Source of the DNA: Candidatus Barnesiella excrementigallinarum | GTDB lineage: Bacteria; Bacteroidota; Bacteroidia; Bacteroidales; Barnesiellaceae | Assembly (NCBI GenBank): GCA_019114445.1 | Contig: DXFL01000023.1 | Coordinates: 1-64,000, forward strand | Reading direction: 5' to 3' | Length of the DNA: 64,000 nt | Shown: positions 26,141-34,065 of the stretch, one piece after another | How positions within the stretch are numbered: the first letter of the stretch is position 1 | How the letters are laid out: each line of letters opens with the position of its first letter | The notes under the pieces: generated by a model | The model's input: the letters and a program-made list of their open reading frames with translations, nothing else | The model's database searches: none | Told to the model about the DNA's origin: nothing | Program-made: the position numbers and the translations under genes

Positions 26141-26236
26141 ATTACACAAATGAATACAACGAAGTCGAACCAACTGCAAGCAACATTGTTGTAGTTTTAC
26201 AAATATTCTCTCTATCGTATGAAGAAGGGGGAAAAT

Positions 26237-26399
26237 AAAAAAAGAGGAGCATTTCCCGCAAGACCCTGCACTTCCGACCAAATGCTTTACAGTCTTGCAA
26301 TAACGGATAATGTCGGCGTTTGTGTGTTTTGTTTCAGGTAGATAGATAGGATAACAAGATTGGTACAACCCATGACTTCCGTCATTGAGTACAATCAAA
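26237..26399 (-). ncRNA. Candidate structured small RNA or attenuator
   Basis: Bounded by a -7 element (TATCTTTG, 26405-26412) and a seven-T run (26237-26243 on the minus strand). Visible folds: hairpin 26358-26396 with GATTG/CAATC base and ATGAC-GGAA-GTCAT tip; stem GCAAGAC/GTCTTGC (26292-26298 with 26258-26264) enclosing GCATTT/AAGTGC (26280-26285 with 26268-26273); and an exclusive alternative AGCATTT/AAATGCT (26280-26286 with 26248-26254) next to the T run. I cannot name the family; 6S-like RNA was considered but the ends do not pair. Confidence 0.45.
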
Positions 26400-26578
26400 C
26401 TTTGCAAAGATAAGACTTTATTCTTAAACAAAAACCATTTCAAGGAATATTTTTTCAAAAAAAAAGATTTTCCCTCCCCCGTTGACAGGAAAACATACAC
26501 AAGGGAGCTCACCTACCGGCAAAACAAAGGCGAAAAGAGCCTCCGGTCCCGACCTTTTGGCGACAAAAGCCTCCCCTA

Positions 26579-26610
26579 TTTGCTCAATCGCCACATTTAT
26601 CGTAAATTTG
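26579..26610 (+). promoter_or_regulatory. Promoter of ABC-F gene
   Basis: TTTG at 26579-26582, 20 bases, TAAATTTG at 26603-26610; start codon 20 bases later. Full consensus. Confidence 0.85.
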
Positions 26611-26630
26611 ACTGGATTTAATAGACGACA

Positions 26631-28520
26631 ATGATAAGCTACCTGCAAATAGAGAATCTCACCAAATCGTTCGGAGATCGCATTCTTTTTGAAAATATAT
26701 CGCTGGGAGTGGGCGAAGGTGACCACATAGGATTGATTGCCAAAAATGGAGCCGGGAAGACGACTTTACTGAACATTTTAGCCGGCAAGGAGGACTACGA
26801 CAGCGGAAACATCACCTACCGAAACGGATTGCGGGTAGGCTATTTGGAGCAGTCGCCCTCTTATCCACCCGAATTATCGGTAATCGAAGCCTGCTTCCAG
26901 TCGGACAACGAAACTGTGCGCCTGATTGCCGAATACGAGAAAGCATTGCAGCACAACGACACCGCCGGCTTGCAAAAATTGCTCGACCGCATGGATCACG
27001 CCAAAGCATGGGACTATGAGCAACGTGCCAAACAGATTCTTTCCCAACTGAAAATCAACAATTTCGAACAGCCCGTCAAAGAGCTTTCGGGAGGACAGTT
27101 GAAACGACTGGCACTCGCCAATGTGTTGATTACCGAACCCGATTTGCTTATCCTCGACGAGCCGACCAACCACCTCGACATCGACATGACCGAATGGCTC
27201 GAAGAGTTCCTGCGGCGTTCCCACATGACCCTGCTGATGGTTACGCACGACCGCTACTTCCTCGACCGGGTATGCAATCAAATTGTCGAAATCGACGACC
27301 GCACACTGTATAGCTACAAAGGCAATTACAGCTACTACCTCGAAAAACGGGAAGAACGTATCGAGATACACAATGCCGAAATAGACCGCGCCCGAAACCT
27401 CATGCGCACCGAATTAGACTGGATCAGACGTCAGCCGCAGGCACGAGGTACAAAAGCCAAATACCGCATAGATGCCTTTGCCGAACTGCAAGAGAAGGCG
27501 CGGCGGGAGAAAACGGCCGGACAAGTGCGCCTCGAAGTGAAATCGTCGTACATCGGCTCCAAAATTTTCGAGGCAAAGGGTATTACCAAACGATTCGGCG
27601 ACCTCAAAATTATCGAGGACTTCAACTACACCTTCACCCGTTACGAAAAAATGGGTATCGTAGGGAACAACGGTACCGGGAAATCGACCTTCATCAAAAT
27701 GCTCATTGGCGAAGTGAAACCCGACAGCGGACGATTCGACATTGGCGAAACGGTAAAATTCGGCTATTACAGCCAAGAGGGAATGCAGTTCAACGACCAA
27801 ATGAAAGTTATCGACGCCGTGCGCAACATAGCCGAGGAAATTTCGCTCGGCGACGGGCGCAAACTGTCGGCATCACAATTCCTGCAACATTTCCTCTTTA
27901 CTCCCGAAACGCAGCACAACTACATCTATAAACTCAGCGGAGGCGAACGGCGACGGCTCTACCTGTGCACAATTCTTATCAGCAACCCCAACTTCTTGGT
28001 TCTTGACGAGCCTACCAACGACCTCGACATCGTCACCCTCAACGTACTCGAAGAGTATCTGCGCAATTTCAAAGGCTGCGTTATCGTCATCTCGCACGAC
28101 CGCTACTTCATGGACAAGGTGGCCGACCACCTATTGGTGTTCAAAGGGAACGGCGAATTGAAAGATTTCCCCGGAAACTATACCGACTACCGCGAATGGC
28201 GCGAGGAGCAGGAACAAAAAGCCCGGCAGGAACAGGCCGAAAAAGCCCGACAGGAGGGTAAAAAAAGCGTCGCCGAGAAACCAAAACCGGTCGAGAACAG
28301 CCGGCGGCGCCTCTCCTTCAAAGAGCGGAAAGAGTTGGAACAACTCGAAACGGAAATTGCCGAACTGGAAGAGGAGAAGAAAGCCATCGAAACCCTGTTG
28401 TGCAGCGGCACACTCAGTGTCGACGAACTTACCGAGAAGTCGAAACGGCTGCCCGAACTAAACGACACACTTGACGAAAAGACCCTCCGCTGGCTCGAAC
28501 TGAGTGAGATAGAGGGATAA
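26631..28520 (+). CDS. ABC-F family ATPase (Uup-like)
   Basis: 629 residues, two ABC domains without membrane helices. Domain 1: Walker A GLIAKNGAGKTT, signature KELSGGQLKRLALA, Walker B LLILDEPTNHLD. An interdomain linker with the ARGTKAKYRIDAF segment follows. Domain 2: Walker A GIVGNNGTGKST, signature KLSGGERRRLYL, Walker B FLVLDEPTNDLD. The C-terminal 90 residues are a Lys/Glu-rich coiled coil typical of Uup, which acts on ribosomes or branched DNA. It has its own promoter. Confidence 0.93.
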   Translation: MISYLQIENLTKSFGDRILFENISLGVGEGDHIGLIAKNGAGKTTLLNILAGKEDYDSGNITYRNGLRVGYLEQSPSYPPELSVIEACFQSDNETVRLIAEYEKALQHNDTAGLQKLLDRMDHAKAWDYEQRAKQILSQLKINNFEQPVKELSGGQLKRLALANVLITEPDLLILDEPTNHLDIDMTEWLEEFLRRSHMTLLMVTHDRYFLDRVCNQIVEIDDRTLYSYKGNYSYYLEKREERIEIHNAEIDRARNLMRTELDWIRRQPQARGTKAKYRIDAFAELQEKARREKTAGQVRLEVKSSYIGSKIFEAKGITKRFGDLKIIEDFNYTFTRYEKMGIVGNNGTGKSTFIKMLIGEVKPDSGRFDIGETVKFGYYSQEGMQFNDQMKVIDAVRNIAEEISLGDGRKLSASQFLQHFLFTPETQHNYIYKLSGGERRRLYLCTILISNPNFLVLDEPTNDLDIVTLNVLEEYLRNFKGCVIVISHDRYFMDKVADHLLVFKGNGELKDFPGNYTDYREWREEQEQKARQEQAEKARQEGKKSVAEKPKPVENSRRRLSFKERKELEQLETEIAELEEEKKAIETLLCSGTLSVDELTEKSKRLPELNDTLDEKTLRWLELSEIEG

Positions 28521-28552
28521 AACAAAGGGAGCGACCTTTTCGTGGCGCTCCC
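28521..28552 (-). terminator. Intrinsic terminator of mgsA
   Basis: Minus strand GGGAGCG / CGCTCCC stem followed by TTTGTTTT. The plus side lacks a T run, so it serves mainly the minus strand. Confidence 0.75.
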
Positions 28553-28576
28553 TCATAAAATCGGGCCCTGCAAATT

Positions 28577-29020
28577 TCAACGTTGGAAATAAGCATATTT
28601 CGGCTCGCTCGGCACGTACGAATCGTCGTCCCACAGCGTGCTGGTAATCATCAAGTCGGCGCTATACCGGTTGCAAGCGATAGGCACATTGTGCACCCGG
28701 CATTGACGGAGCAACATTTGTATATCGGCTTCGTGCGGCTGAGGATTGAGGTCGTCGATTAGGAATATGGCCAAATCGACCTGATGGCGTACCACCAAAG
28801 CGGCAATCTCGGCATCACCACCCAACGGACCCGAATTCATACAAGTCACATCGGCCTCGATATTCAACTCCTCGAAAGCCTCTTTAATCAACCGTCCGGT
28901 TGTTCCCGTACATACCAAATGATGATGCGACAGCAACTCGGCATTGTGTTTCACCCACTCCACCATATCGGCTTTACGGTTATCATGCGCAACCAGCGCA
29001 ATTGTTAATCTCTTTTTCAT
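28577..29020 (-). CDS. mgsA: Methylglyoxal synthase
   Basis: 147 residues, standard length. Converts dihydroxyacetone phosphate to methylglyoxal and phosphate, a bypass of lower glycolysis under phosphate stress or sugar excess. Visible: ALVAHDNRKADMVEW (AHD and K), TGTTGRLI (phosphate-binding TGTTG), NSGPLGGDAEIAALV (catalytic Asp in GGD) and IPIACNR-like VPIACNRYSAD. The gene lies 12 bases downstream of the MATE gene on the same strand. Confidence 0.96.
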   Translation of the reverse strand: MKKRLTIALVAHDNRKADMVEWVKHNAELLSHHHLVCTGTTGRLIKEAFEELNIEADVTCMNSGPLGGDAEIAALVVRHQVDLAIFLIDDLNPQPHEADIQMLLRQCRVHNVPIACNRYSADLMITSTLWDDDSYVPSEPKYAYFQR

Positions 29021-29032
29021 AGCTCTATATTT

Positions 29033-30397
29033 TTAAGATTGAACTCCTTGAAACTTCCGACGTATAGTCCGCAAGTGTATCCACAAAGCAACAACGGCAA
29101 TGACAAATGCGATAAAATCGGAGATGGGCATACTCCACCATACCCCGTTTGTAGACCAATAGTTGGGTAAAATCAACAGCAACGGCAACAGAAACAGCAA
29201 CTGTCGCGACAACGAGAGGAATATCGATACCGGTGCCCGTCCGATAGACTGGAAGAAATTGGAAATAACAATTTGGCAACCGACAAACGGGAACATGGCA
29301 CAACTGATACGAAGCCCCACCACCGACAAATCGACCAACTCCTCGCTGGTGGTAAACAAGGCCACAATAGCATGAGGGAACAATTCGCTAAACACAAATC
29401 CCACACTGGTAACAATCACTCCTGCCGTAATACCGTAACGCAAAGTCTTGCGCACCCGGTCGTACTGCTTCGCTCCAAAATTATATCCCACAATAGGTTG
29501 CATACCCTGTGTAATACCCATCACAATCATCACAAACAGCATCAACGTGCGGTTCACAATGCCATAAGCGCCTATGGCCAAGTCGCCACCGGTCCGTTGC
29601 AAAGCGTTGTTGATAAAGATAACCACCACACAGGCACATACGTTCATCAAGAAAGGCGACATACCTATCGAGAATATCTTGCCTACGACCCGAAGTTTCA
29701 GTCGGGCATAGCGACGGTCGAAGTGTACAAAGCTCTTTTTATTGGAGAAATGGACAAGAACCCACACCATAGCAACCGTTTGCGAAACGAGAGTGGCCAA
29801 AGCCGCCCCCCGGATTCCCCAACCCAGCGAAAAGATAAATATAGGTGCCAAAATAATGTTGCAACCCACGGTCAACAACGACGACAACATGGCCTTGCGA
29901 GGATAACCCGTAGCCCGCATCACATTGTTCAACCCGATAAAAACGTAGGTAATAGGTGTTCCCAGCAATATCACTTGCATGAAGTCGCGGGCATACGGCA
30001 ATGTGTCGTGACTTGCCCCGAAGAACAACAAAATGGGATCGAGAAACACGAATGTCAATCCACCGAAACATATCGCATTGACAATGCACATGAACAAGAC
30101 GTTATGAACCACCTCGGTAGCCCGCACCCGATCGCCCTGTCCCAAAAAAATAGAACTTATCGTAGCACCGCCTATACCCACCAGCGTACAAAAGGCTACC
30201 ACCAAGTTCATCAACGGGAAAGTAATGGCCAAACCGGCGATTGCCAGCGCCCCTACACCATGTCCGATAAAAATACTGTCTATAATATTGTAAAGCGATG
30301 TGACAGTCATCGCTATAATGGCCGGTACAGAGTATTGTACCAACAGCTTGCCTATCGGCTCGCTTCCCAAAATCAACGGAGAATTACGATCTGTCAT
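29033..30397 (-). CDS. MATE family efflux transporter
   Basis: 454 residues, 12 membrane helices in two halves. N-terminal LGSEPIGKLLVQYSVPAIIAMTVTSLYNIIDSIFIGHGVGALAIAGL (cores PAIIAMT, YNIIDSIFIG) is the usual MATE start; an equivalent SIGMSPFLMNVC and QPIVGYNFGA occur in the second half. It exports cationic drugs or metabolites with Na+ or H+. Substrate unknown. Its -7 element on minus is TACCTTTG at 30424-30431. The long plus-strand frame opposite it is a shadow. Confidence 0.94.
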   Translation of the reverse strand: MTDRNSPLILGSEPIGKLLVQYSVPAIIAMTVTSLYNIIDSIFIGHGVGALAIAGLAITFPLMNLVVAFCTLVGIGGATISSIFLGQGDRVRATEVVHNVLFMCIVNAICFGGLTFVFLDPILLFFGASHDTLPYARDFMQVILLGTPITYVFIGLNNVMRATGYPRKAMLSSLLTVGCNIILAPIFIFSLGWGIRGAALATLVSQTVAMVWVLVHFSNKKSFVHFDRRYARLKLRVVGKIFSIGMSPFLMNVCACVVVIFINNALQRTGGDLAIGAYGIVNRTLMLFVMIVMGITQGMQPIVGYNFGAKQYDRVRKTLRYGITAGVIVTSVGFVFSELFPHAIVALFTTSEELVDLSVVGLRISCAMFPFVGCQIVISNFFQSIGRAPVSIFLSLSRQLLFLLPLLLILPNYWSTNGVWWSMPISDFIAFVIAVVALWIHLRTIRRKFQGVQS

Positions 30398-30687
30398 AAA
30401 TCTCTAATTTCACAATTATGCCGCAAAGGTAGACATAAAAGCCGAAACAGAGAAATTTGGAATCGTTTTATTGATATACATTTATATACAATAACACATA
30501 CCCATAACAGACTTTTGAAATCGATCATTAAAAATGATAAATTATCTCAAAACAGAACTGTTTTTTACAACTCCTTGTTATATTTGTAAAAAGAATGGAG
30601 CGGTCGAAGGCATCGCAACATTCTCGACAGCGAGCGAAAAATCGCGGTCTCGAACAATTTATACCCAACGATTAATAAAATAAAACG

Positions 30688-31143
30688 ATGAAAAAACTAC
30701 TATTACTGGCAATCATAAGTCTGACATTGTTTTCCTGCGAAGGCCCTATGGGGCCGCAAGGCGTTCCCGGCGAAGGAATGTATTGGAAGTACTACACCTA
30801 CACCGTGAAATCGCAAGACTGGGAACTCGTCAACACGGCGGACGGATTAAACACATACTATATGTTTGTGTTTAAAAACGACGACATCACCGACGACCTC
30901 TACCTCAACGGCTATGCACTGGGTTATCTCGTGCTGTCGCCGGGAACCAACGACGAGGTAATCACACCCTTGCCCTACACCATACACCGGGGCAGCACCG
31001 ACTCGCAAGGGAACGAAATACTGTGGACCGAAACGTTTACCTACGACTATATGCCGGGCAGCGTAGCGTTTTACGTCCAATACAGCGATTTCCTCCAACA
31101 ACAACCCGAGGAGATGACCTTCCGGCTTGTACTCAACAACTAA
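30688..31143 (+). CDS. Small lipoprotein with collagen-like motif
   Basis: 151 residues. Lipobox LFSC-EGP, then a very short collagen-like GPMGPQGVPGEG and a beta-rich domain with many aromatic residues (MYWKYYTYTVKS, WELVN, YYMFVFKND). No named family comes to mind; similar short lipoproteins with one GxxGPxG tract occur across Bacteroidales. A -7 element TATATTTG lies near 30580. A strong hairpin follows at 31170-31201. Confidence 0.75.
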   Translation: MKKLLLLAIISLTLFSCEGPMGPQGVPGEGMYWKYYTYTVKSQDWELVNTADGLNTYYMFVFKNDDITDDLYLNGYALGYLVLSPGTNDEVITPLPYTIHRGSTDSQGNEILWTETFTYDYMPGSVAFYVQYSDFLQQQPEEMTFRLVLNN

Positions 31144-31169
31144 GCAACTGATATCAAAACCAATAGCAC

Positions 31170-31201
31170 GGGGCTGTTCCTTCACACGAAGGAGCAGCCC
31201 C
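31170..31201 (+). terminator. Hairpin after the collagen-motif lipoprotein
   Basis: Fourteen-pair stem GGGGCTGTTCCTTC / GAAGGAGCAGCCCC (one G-T), loop ACAC. There is no T run, so it may protect or terminate weakly. Confidence 0.6.
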
Positions 31202-31265
31202 GGGTGTATTATGCCGGCACCTTGATTATATAATAATATAAAATTCCGAGAAAACTAAATCCCGC

Positions 31266-31297
31266 TTTGGATAAATTTTTTTCTTTTTTTACATTTG
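31266..31297 (+). promoter_or_regulatory. Promoter of DUF4377 gene
   Basis: TTTG at 31266-31269, 20 bases, TACATTTG at 31290-31297; full consensus, 30 bases before the start. Confidence 0.85.
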
Positions 31298-31327
31298 TCC
31301 ACAGACAAACCCTAACCTTTCAAAACC

Positions 31328-31693
31328 ATGAAATCAAAACTTTTGCTTCTCGGTCTGCTACTCGTGAATCTCGTACTTATAGGCTGTGACAAAGACGATT
31401 ACTCACTAAAAGACCGTATAGAAACCGTTACTCTCTATGTCTCATCAGAGACAGGGACATACCAGCCGTGGGGTGCCGAACAACCCGTTGAATGTATGCG
31501 GGTGAAAGAGCCGGGAGAAACCGAATACCAACCGCTCGCCTTCGGGGCTATCGCCGGCTTTGTATATGAAAAAGGATACGACTATACCCTATCGGTCGAA
31601 AAGACCACTTTGTCCAATCCTCCCGCCGACGCCAGCCGTGTAACCTATAAGCTGCTGCAAATCGTTGAACAAACGATCCCAACCACAGAGTAA
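31328..31693 (+). CDS. DUF4377 lipoprotein
   Basis: 121 residues. Signal peptide with lipobox VLIGC-DKD. The mature domain carries the DUF4377 pattern: ETVTLYVSSETGTYQPW, C-M-R-V-K-E, then IAGFVYEKGYDYTLSVEK and NPPADASRVTYKLLQIV, with GF-YE-GY-Y-L-V and NPPADAS conserved. Function unknown; DUF4377 domains are found in secreted META-like or HslJ-like proteins. Monocistronic, own promoter. Confidence 0.85.
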   Translation: MKSKLLLLGLLLVNLVLIGCDKDDYSLKDRIETVTLYVSSETGTYQPWGAEQPVECMRVKEPGETEYQPLAFGAIAGFVYEKGYDYTLSVEKTTLSNPPADASRVTYKLLQIVEQTIPTTE

Positions 31694-31816
31694 AGAATCC
31701 CGCCGAGAGATTCACGAGTAATACCATACAGCCACGCCCCGGTGCGGGTTCCAACAAAATAAAAGCGACGGTCCCCCCATATCGGGTGCAGTATAACCCG
31801 TCTCACCCCTGCAACG

Positions 31817-31863
31817 AAAAAAACAGCCCCTAAAAGTTTTTTTTATTAAACTTTTGGGGGCTG
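31817..31863 (-). terminator. Intrinsic terminator of nadC
   Basis: Minus strand CAGCCCCCAAAAGTTT / AACTTTTAGGGGCTG followed by seven T. It may also stop plus-strand transcription. Confidence 0.88.
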
Positions 31864-31885
31864 CCTATTTCTCAGATAATTTTCC

Positions 31886-32734
31886 TCAACAAGCCTTAAA
31901 GCTCATATCGAGCCCTTTGACCGAATGGGTGAGCGCACCTACCGAGATGAAGTCGACGCCACACTCGGCATAATCGCGAATCGTGTCGAAGGTAATGCCA
32001 CCCGACGATTCGGTCTCGTATTTGCCGTCGACAATCTTCACCGCTTCGCGAGTGAGTTCGGGCGAGAAGTTATCGAGCATAATACGATCGACACCACCCA
32101 CGCGCATCACTTCGCGCAACTCATCGAGATTGCGCACCTCGATTTCGATTTTCAAATCCTTGCCTTTCTCCTTCAAATAGTGGTGGCAACGGGTAATGGC
32201 ATTCTCTATGCCGCCGGCAAAATCGACGTGGTTGTCTTTGAGCAGAATCATGTCGAAAAGCCCGATACGGTGATTCACGCCGCCGCCAATCTTCACGGCA
32301 GCCTTTTCGAGCATACGCATACCCGGCGTGGTTTTGCGGGTATCGAGTATGCGGGTGTGCAGCCCTTCGAGCCGTTTCACATAGCGGCGGGTCATGGTGG
32401 CGATACCGCTCATGCGCTGCATGACGTTGAGCATGAGCCGCTCGGTTTGCAACAGCGATTGTACACGGCCTTCAACTACAAAAGCCACATCGCCGGGTTT
32501 CACTTCGGCGCCATCTTCGATATAAACGGTCATCTTCAACTCGGGGTCGAAGCGGCGGAATATCTCACGGGCTACCTCTACACCGGCCAATACACCCGGC
32601 TCCTTAATCAGCAACTTCGATTTACCCATAGCGGTGGCAGGTATGCAGCACAAAGTTGTGTGGTCGCCGTCGCCTATATCCTCGGCAAAAGCCAAATCGA
32701 TCAACTCGTCTATTAATTGTTCGGTTGTTTTCAT
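31886..32734 (-). CDS. nadC: Nicotinate-nucleotide pyrophosphorylase NadC
   Basis: 282 residues. Makes nicotinate mononucleotide from quinolinate and PRPP in NAD synthesis. Visible: EDIGDGDHTT start, RTERLMLNVMQRMSGIATMT-type core (ERLMLNVMQRMSGIAT), ILDTRKTTPGMR, KIGGGVNHRIGLFDMILLKDNH (cores GGGVNHR, LLKDNH), the IMLDNFSPE strand and ESSGGI phosphate loop. No nadA or nadB adjacent. Its promoter is divergent from rlmH. Confidence 0.97.
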   Translation of the reverse strand: MKTTEQLIDELIDLAFAEDIGDGDHTTLCCIPATAMGKSKLLIKEPGVLAGVEVAREIFRRFDPELKMTVYIEDGAEVKPGDVAFVVEGRVQSLLQTERLMLNVMQRMSGIATMTRRYVKRLEGLHTRILDTRKTTPGMRMLEKAAVKIGGGVNHRIGLFDMILLKDNHVDFAGGIENAITRCHHYLKEKGKDLKIEIEVRNLDELREVMRVGGVDRIMLDNFSPELTREAVKIVDGKYETESSGGITFDTIRDYAECGVDFISVGALTHSVKGLDMSFKAC

Positions 32735-32770
32735 ATCGTTCGGTATTTGATAAATTCCTAATTATCGGTA

Positions 32771-32802
32771 CAAAGATAACACAAGGCAAAGAGAGAAACA
32801 AG
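32771..32802 (-). promoter_or_regulatory. Promoter of nadC
   Basis: Minus strand: CTTG (32799-32802), 20 bases, TATCTTTG (32771-32778). It abuts the -33 element of the rlmH promoter on the other strand. Confidence 0.75.
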
Positions 32803-32834
32803 TTTGATTTTACTCTTTGTTTATATTAAATTTG
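32803..32834 (+). promoter_or_regulatory. Promoter of rlmH
   Basis: TTTG at 32803-32806, 20 bases, TAAATTTG at 32827-32834. It fixes the rlmH start at 32855, not the upstream in-frame ATG at 32804. Confidence 0.85.
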
Positions 32835-32854
32835 CCGAAAATTTAGAATCGAGC

Positions 32855-33328
32855 ATGAAAATAACGCTACTGGTTGTGGGAAAAACGGTTGAATCGTACT
32901 TTGTTCGAGGTATCGAGGAGTACAGCAAACGACTGGTTCACTATGTACCCTTCGAAACGGTTGTCATTCCCGAATTGCGCAACACCAAAAGCCTCAGTGC
33001 CGACCAGCAAAAAGAGCGGGAGGCCGACTTGATTCTGAAAGCAATCCTGCCCGGCGACTACATCGTGCTGCTCGACGAACACGGCAAGGAGTTCACCTCG
33101 CTGCAATTTGCCTCGTATCTCGAAAAAAAGATGGCCAACGTGTCGAAACGGCTGGTCTTTGTCGTAGGCGGGCCTTACGGTTTTTCGGACCGTATCTACA
33201 ACGTGGCGCAAGAAAAAATTTCGCTGTCGAAGATGACCTACTCGCACCAAATGATTCGCCTCATCTTCGTCGAACAGTTGTACCGTGCCATGACCATTCT
33301 CAATAACGAACCCTATCATCACGAATAA
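32855..33328 (+). CDS. rlmH: 23S rRNA pseudouridine-1915 N3-methyltransferase RlmH
   Basis: 157 residues from the ATG at 32855. SPOUT methyltransferase that methylates Psi1915 in helix 69 of 23S rRNA. Features: N-terminal MKITLLVVGKT, YIVLLDEHGKEFTS (LDE-GK), FVVGGPYGFSD (SAM-binding knot glycine loop) and SLSKMTYSHQMIRLIFVEQLYRA (cores MTYSHQM, EQLYRA). Standard length. DUF2490 gene begins two bases after its stop. Confidence 0.97.
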   Translation: MKITLLVVGKTVESYFVRGIEEYSKRLVHYVPFETVVIPELRNTKSLSADQQKEREADLILKAILPGDYIVLLDEHGKEFTSLQFASYLEKKMANVSKRLVFVVGGPYGFSDRIYNVAQEKISLSKMTYSHQMIRLIFVEQLYRAMTILNNEPYHHE

Positions 33329-33330
33329 AC

Positions 33331-34014
33331 ATGAAACAATCGCTACACAACCACATATACAAACGCATACTCTCCCTTTGTATTATTCTATTCTCGTGCC
33401 TCACCCACGTTTCGGCCCGCGAATACAGCAGCGAAGTGGGTACGATGTGGAACTTCACCCTATCCAAACAGATAGACCGGGTAAACCTGCAACTGCAACA
33501 AAACGTATGGACACTCGGGCGATATTACGAACGGTATATGTCGATCGTAGCCGTATCGTACACCGTCGTACCTAAATATATAAAACTGAACGCCCTCTAC
33601 TACTACATGAACCAACAGACGCCTCCGGGTACCTATAATAACCGAAACCGTTACCATGTGGGGGCAACCTTTTCCTGCCCCGTCGACCGGCTCTCCATTT
33701 CGCTGAACTCCCGGTTCGAATCGACCTATACCGTAGGAACCGCCCAGCCGTTGAACAAATGGCGGAACAAATTGCTGTTCAGTTACGCTATCCCCAACAG
33801 CCGCTGGACCCCCTTCTTCCATACCGACATATTCCTCTTACTCAACGGCAGCAAAAGCGGCAATTTGGACCGGGTATGGTACGACGCCGGCGTGGAGTAT
33901 CGTATCGACCCGAAAAACTCGATCGAATGCAAAGTGCGCGAAGAGCACCTCATCAACAAAACTCCGCAACAACTCAACACCTTTATCTCCTTTGCCTATA
34001 AACTGAAACTGTAA
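33331..34014 (+). CDS. DUF2490 outer-membrane protein
   Basis: 227 residues. Signal peptide 1-29 (LTHVSA-RE), then beta strands (EVGTMWNFTLSKQI, VNLQLQQNVWTLG, YIKLNALYYYMNQQ, WRNKLLFSYAI, YDAGVEYRI) ending SFAYKLKL with an aromatic/hydrophobic last strand, as in DUF2490 barrels. Ligand unknown. Cotranscribed with rlmH. A weak hairpin without T run (CTACCGC/GCGGTAG, 34017-34042) lies in the short gap to hemW. Confidence 0.82.
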   Translation: MKQSLHNHIYKRILSLCIILFSCLTHVSAREYSSEVGTMWNFTLSKQIDRVNLQLQQNVWTLGRYYERYMSIVAVSYTVVPKYIKLNALYYYMNQQTPPGTYNNRNRYHVGATFSCPVDRLSISLNSRFESTYTVGTAQPLNKWRNKLLFSYAIPNSRWTPFFHTDIFLLLNGSKSGNLDRVWYDAGVEYRIDPKNSIECKVREEHLINKTPQQLNTFISFAYKLKL

Positions 34015-34016
34015 CA

Positions 34017-34042
34017 CTACCGCGGTGGAAGGCAAGCGGTAG
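34017..34042. terminator. Weak hairpin between convergent DUF2490 gene and hemW
   Basis: CTACCGC / GCGGTAG, seven pairs, 12-base loop; no T run on either side. Confidence 0.3.
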
Positions 34043-34065
34043 AGCGCGACAGGGGGCGAGAGAAA

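Larger units (their letters stand above)
26015..26630. other. Long intergenic region with RNA-like structure
   Basis: 616 bases without a convincing protein gene. It holds, from right to left on the minus strand: a -7 element (26405-26412), a structured RNA candidate (26237-26399), a second terminator (26108-26140) and the promoter of the membrane protein/XRE pair; and on the plus strand the ABC-F promoter (26579-26610). A minus-strand open frame of 125 codons at 26135-26512 runs through all this and is not believed. Confidence 0.7.

Noticed and set aside
26237-26399. 6S RNA
   Set aside because: Promoter-to-terminator size fits, but the 5' and 3' ends do not pair into a closing stem and no central bubble is evident.
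26135-26512. 125-codon minus-strand open frame
   Set aside because: It runs through a promoter, structured RNA and terminator signals, is rich in Cys/Phe/Leu without domain features, and has atypical codon use.
29273-30589. 438-codon plus-strand frame opposite the MATE gene
   Set aside because: Antisense shadow; the MATE protein is clearly real and the frame is rich in His/Asn/Arg with no domain.
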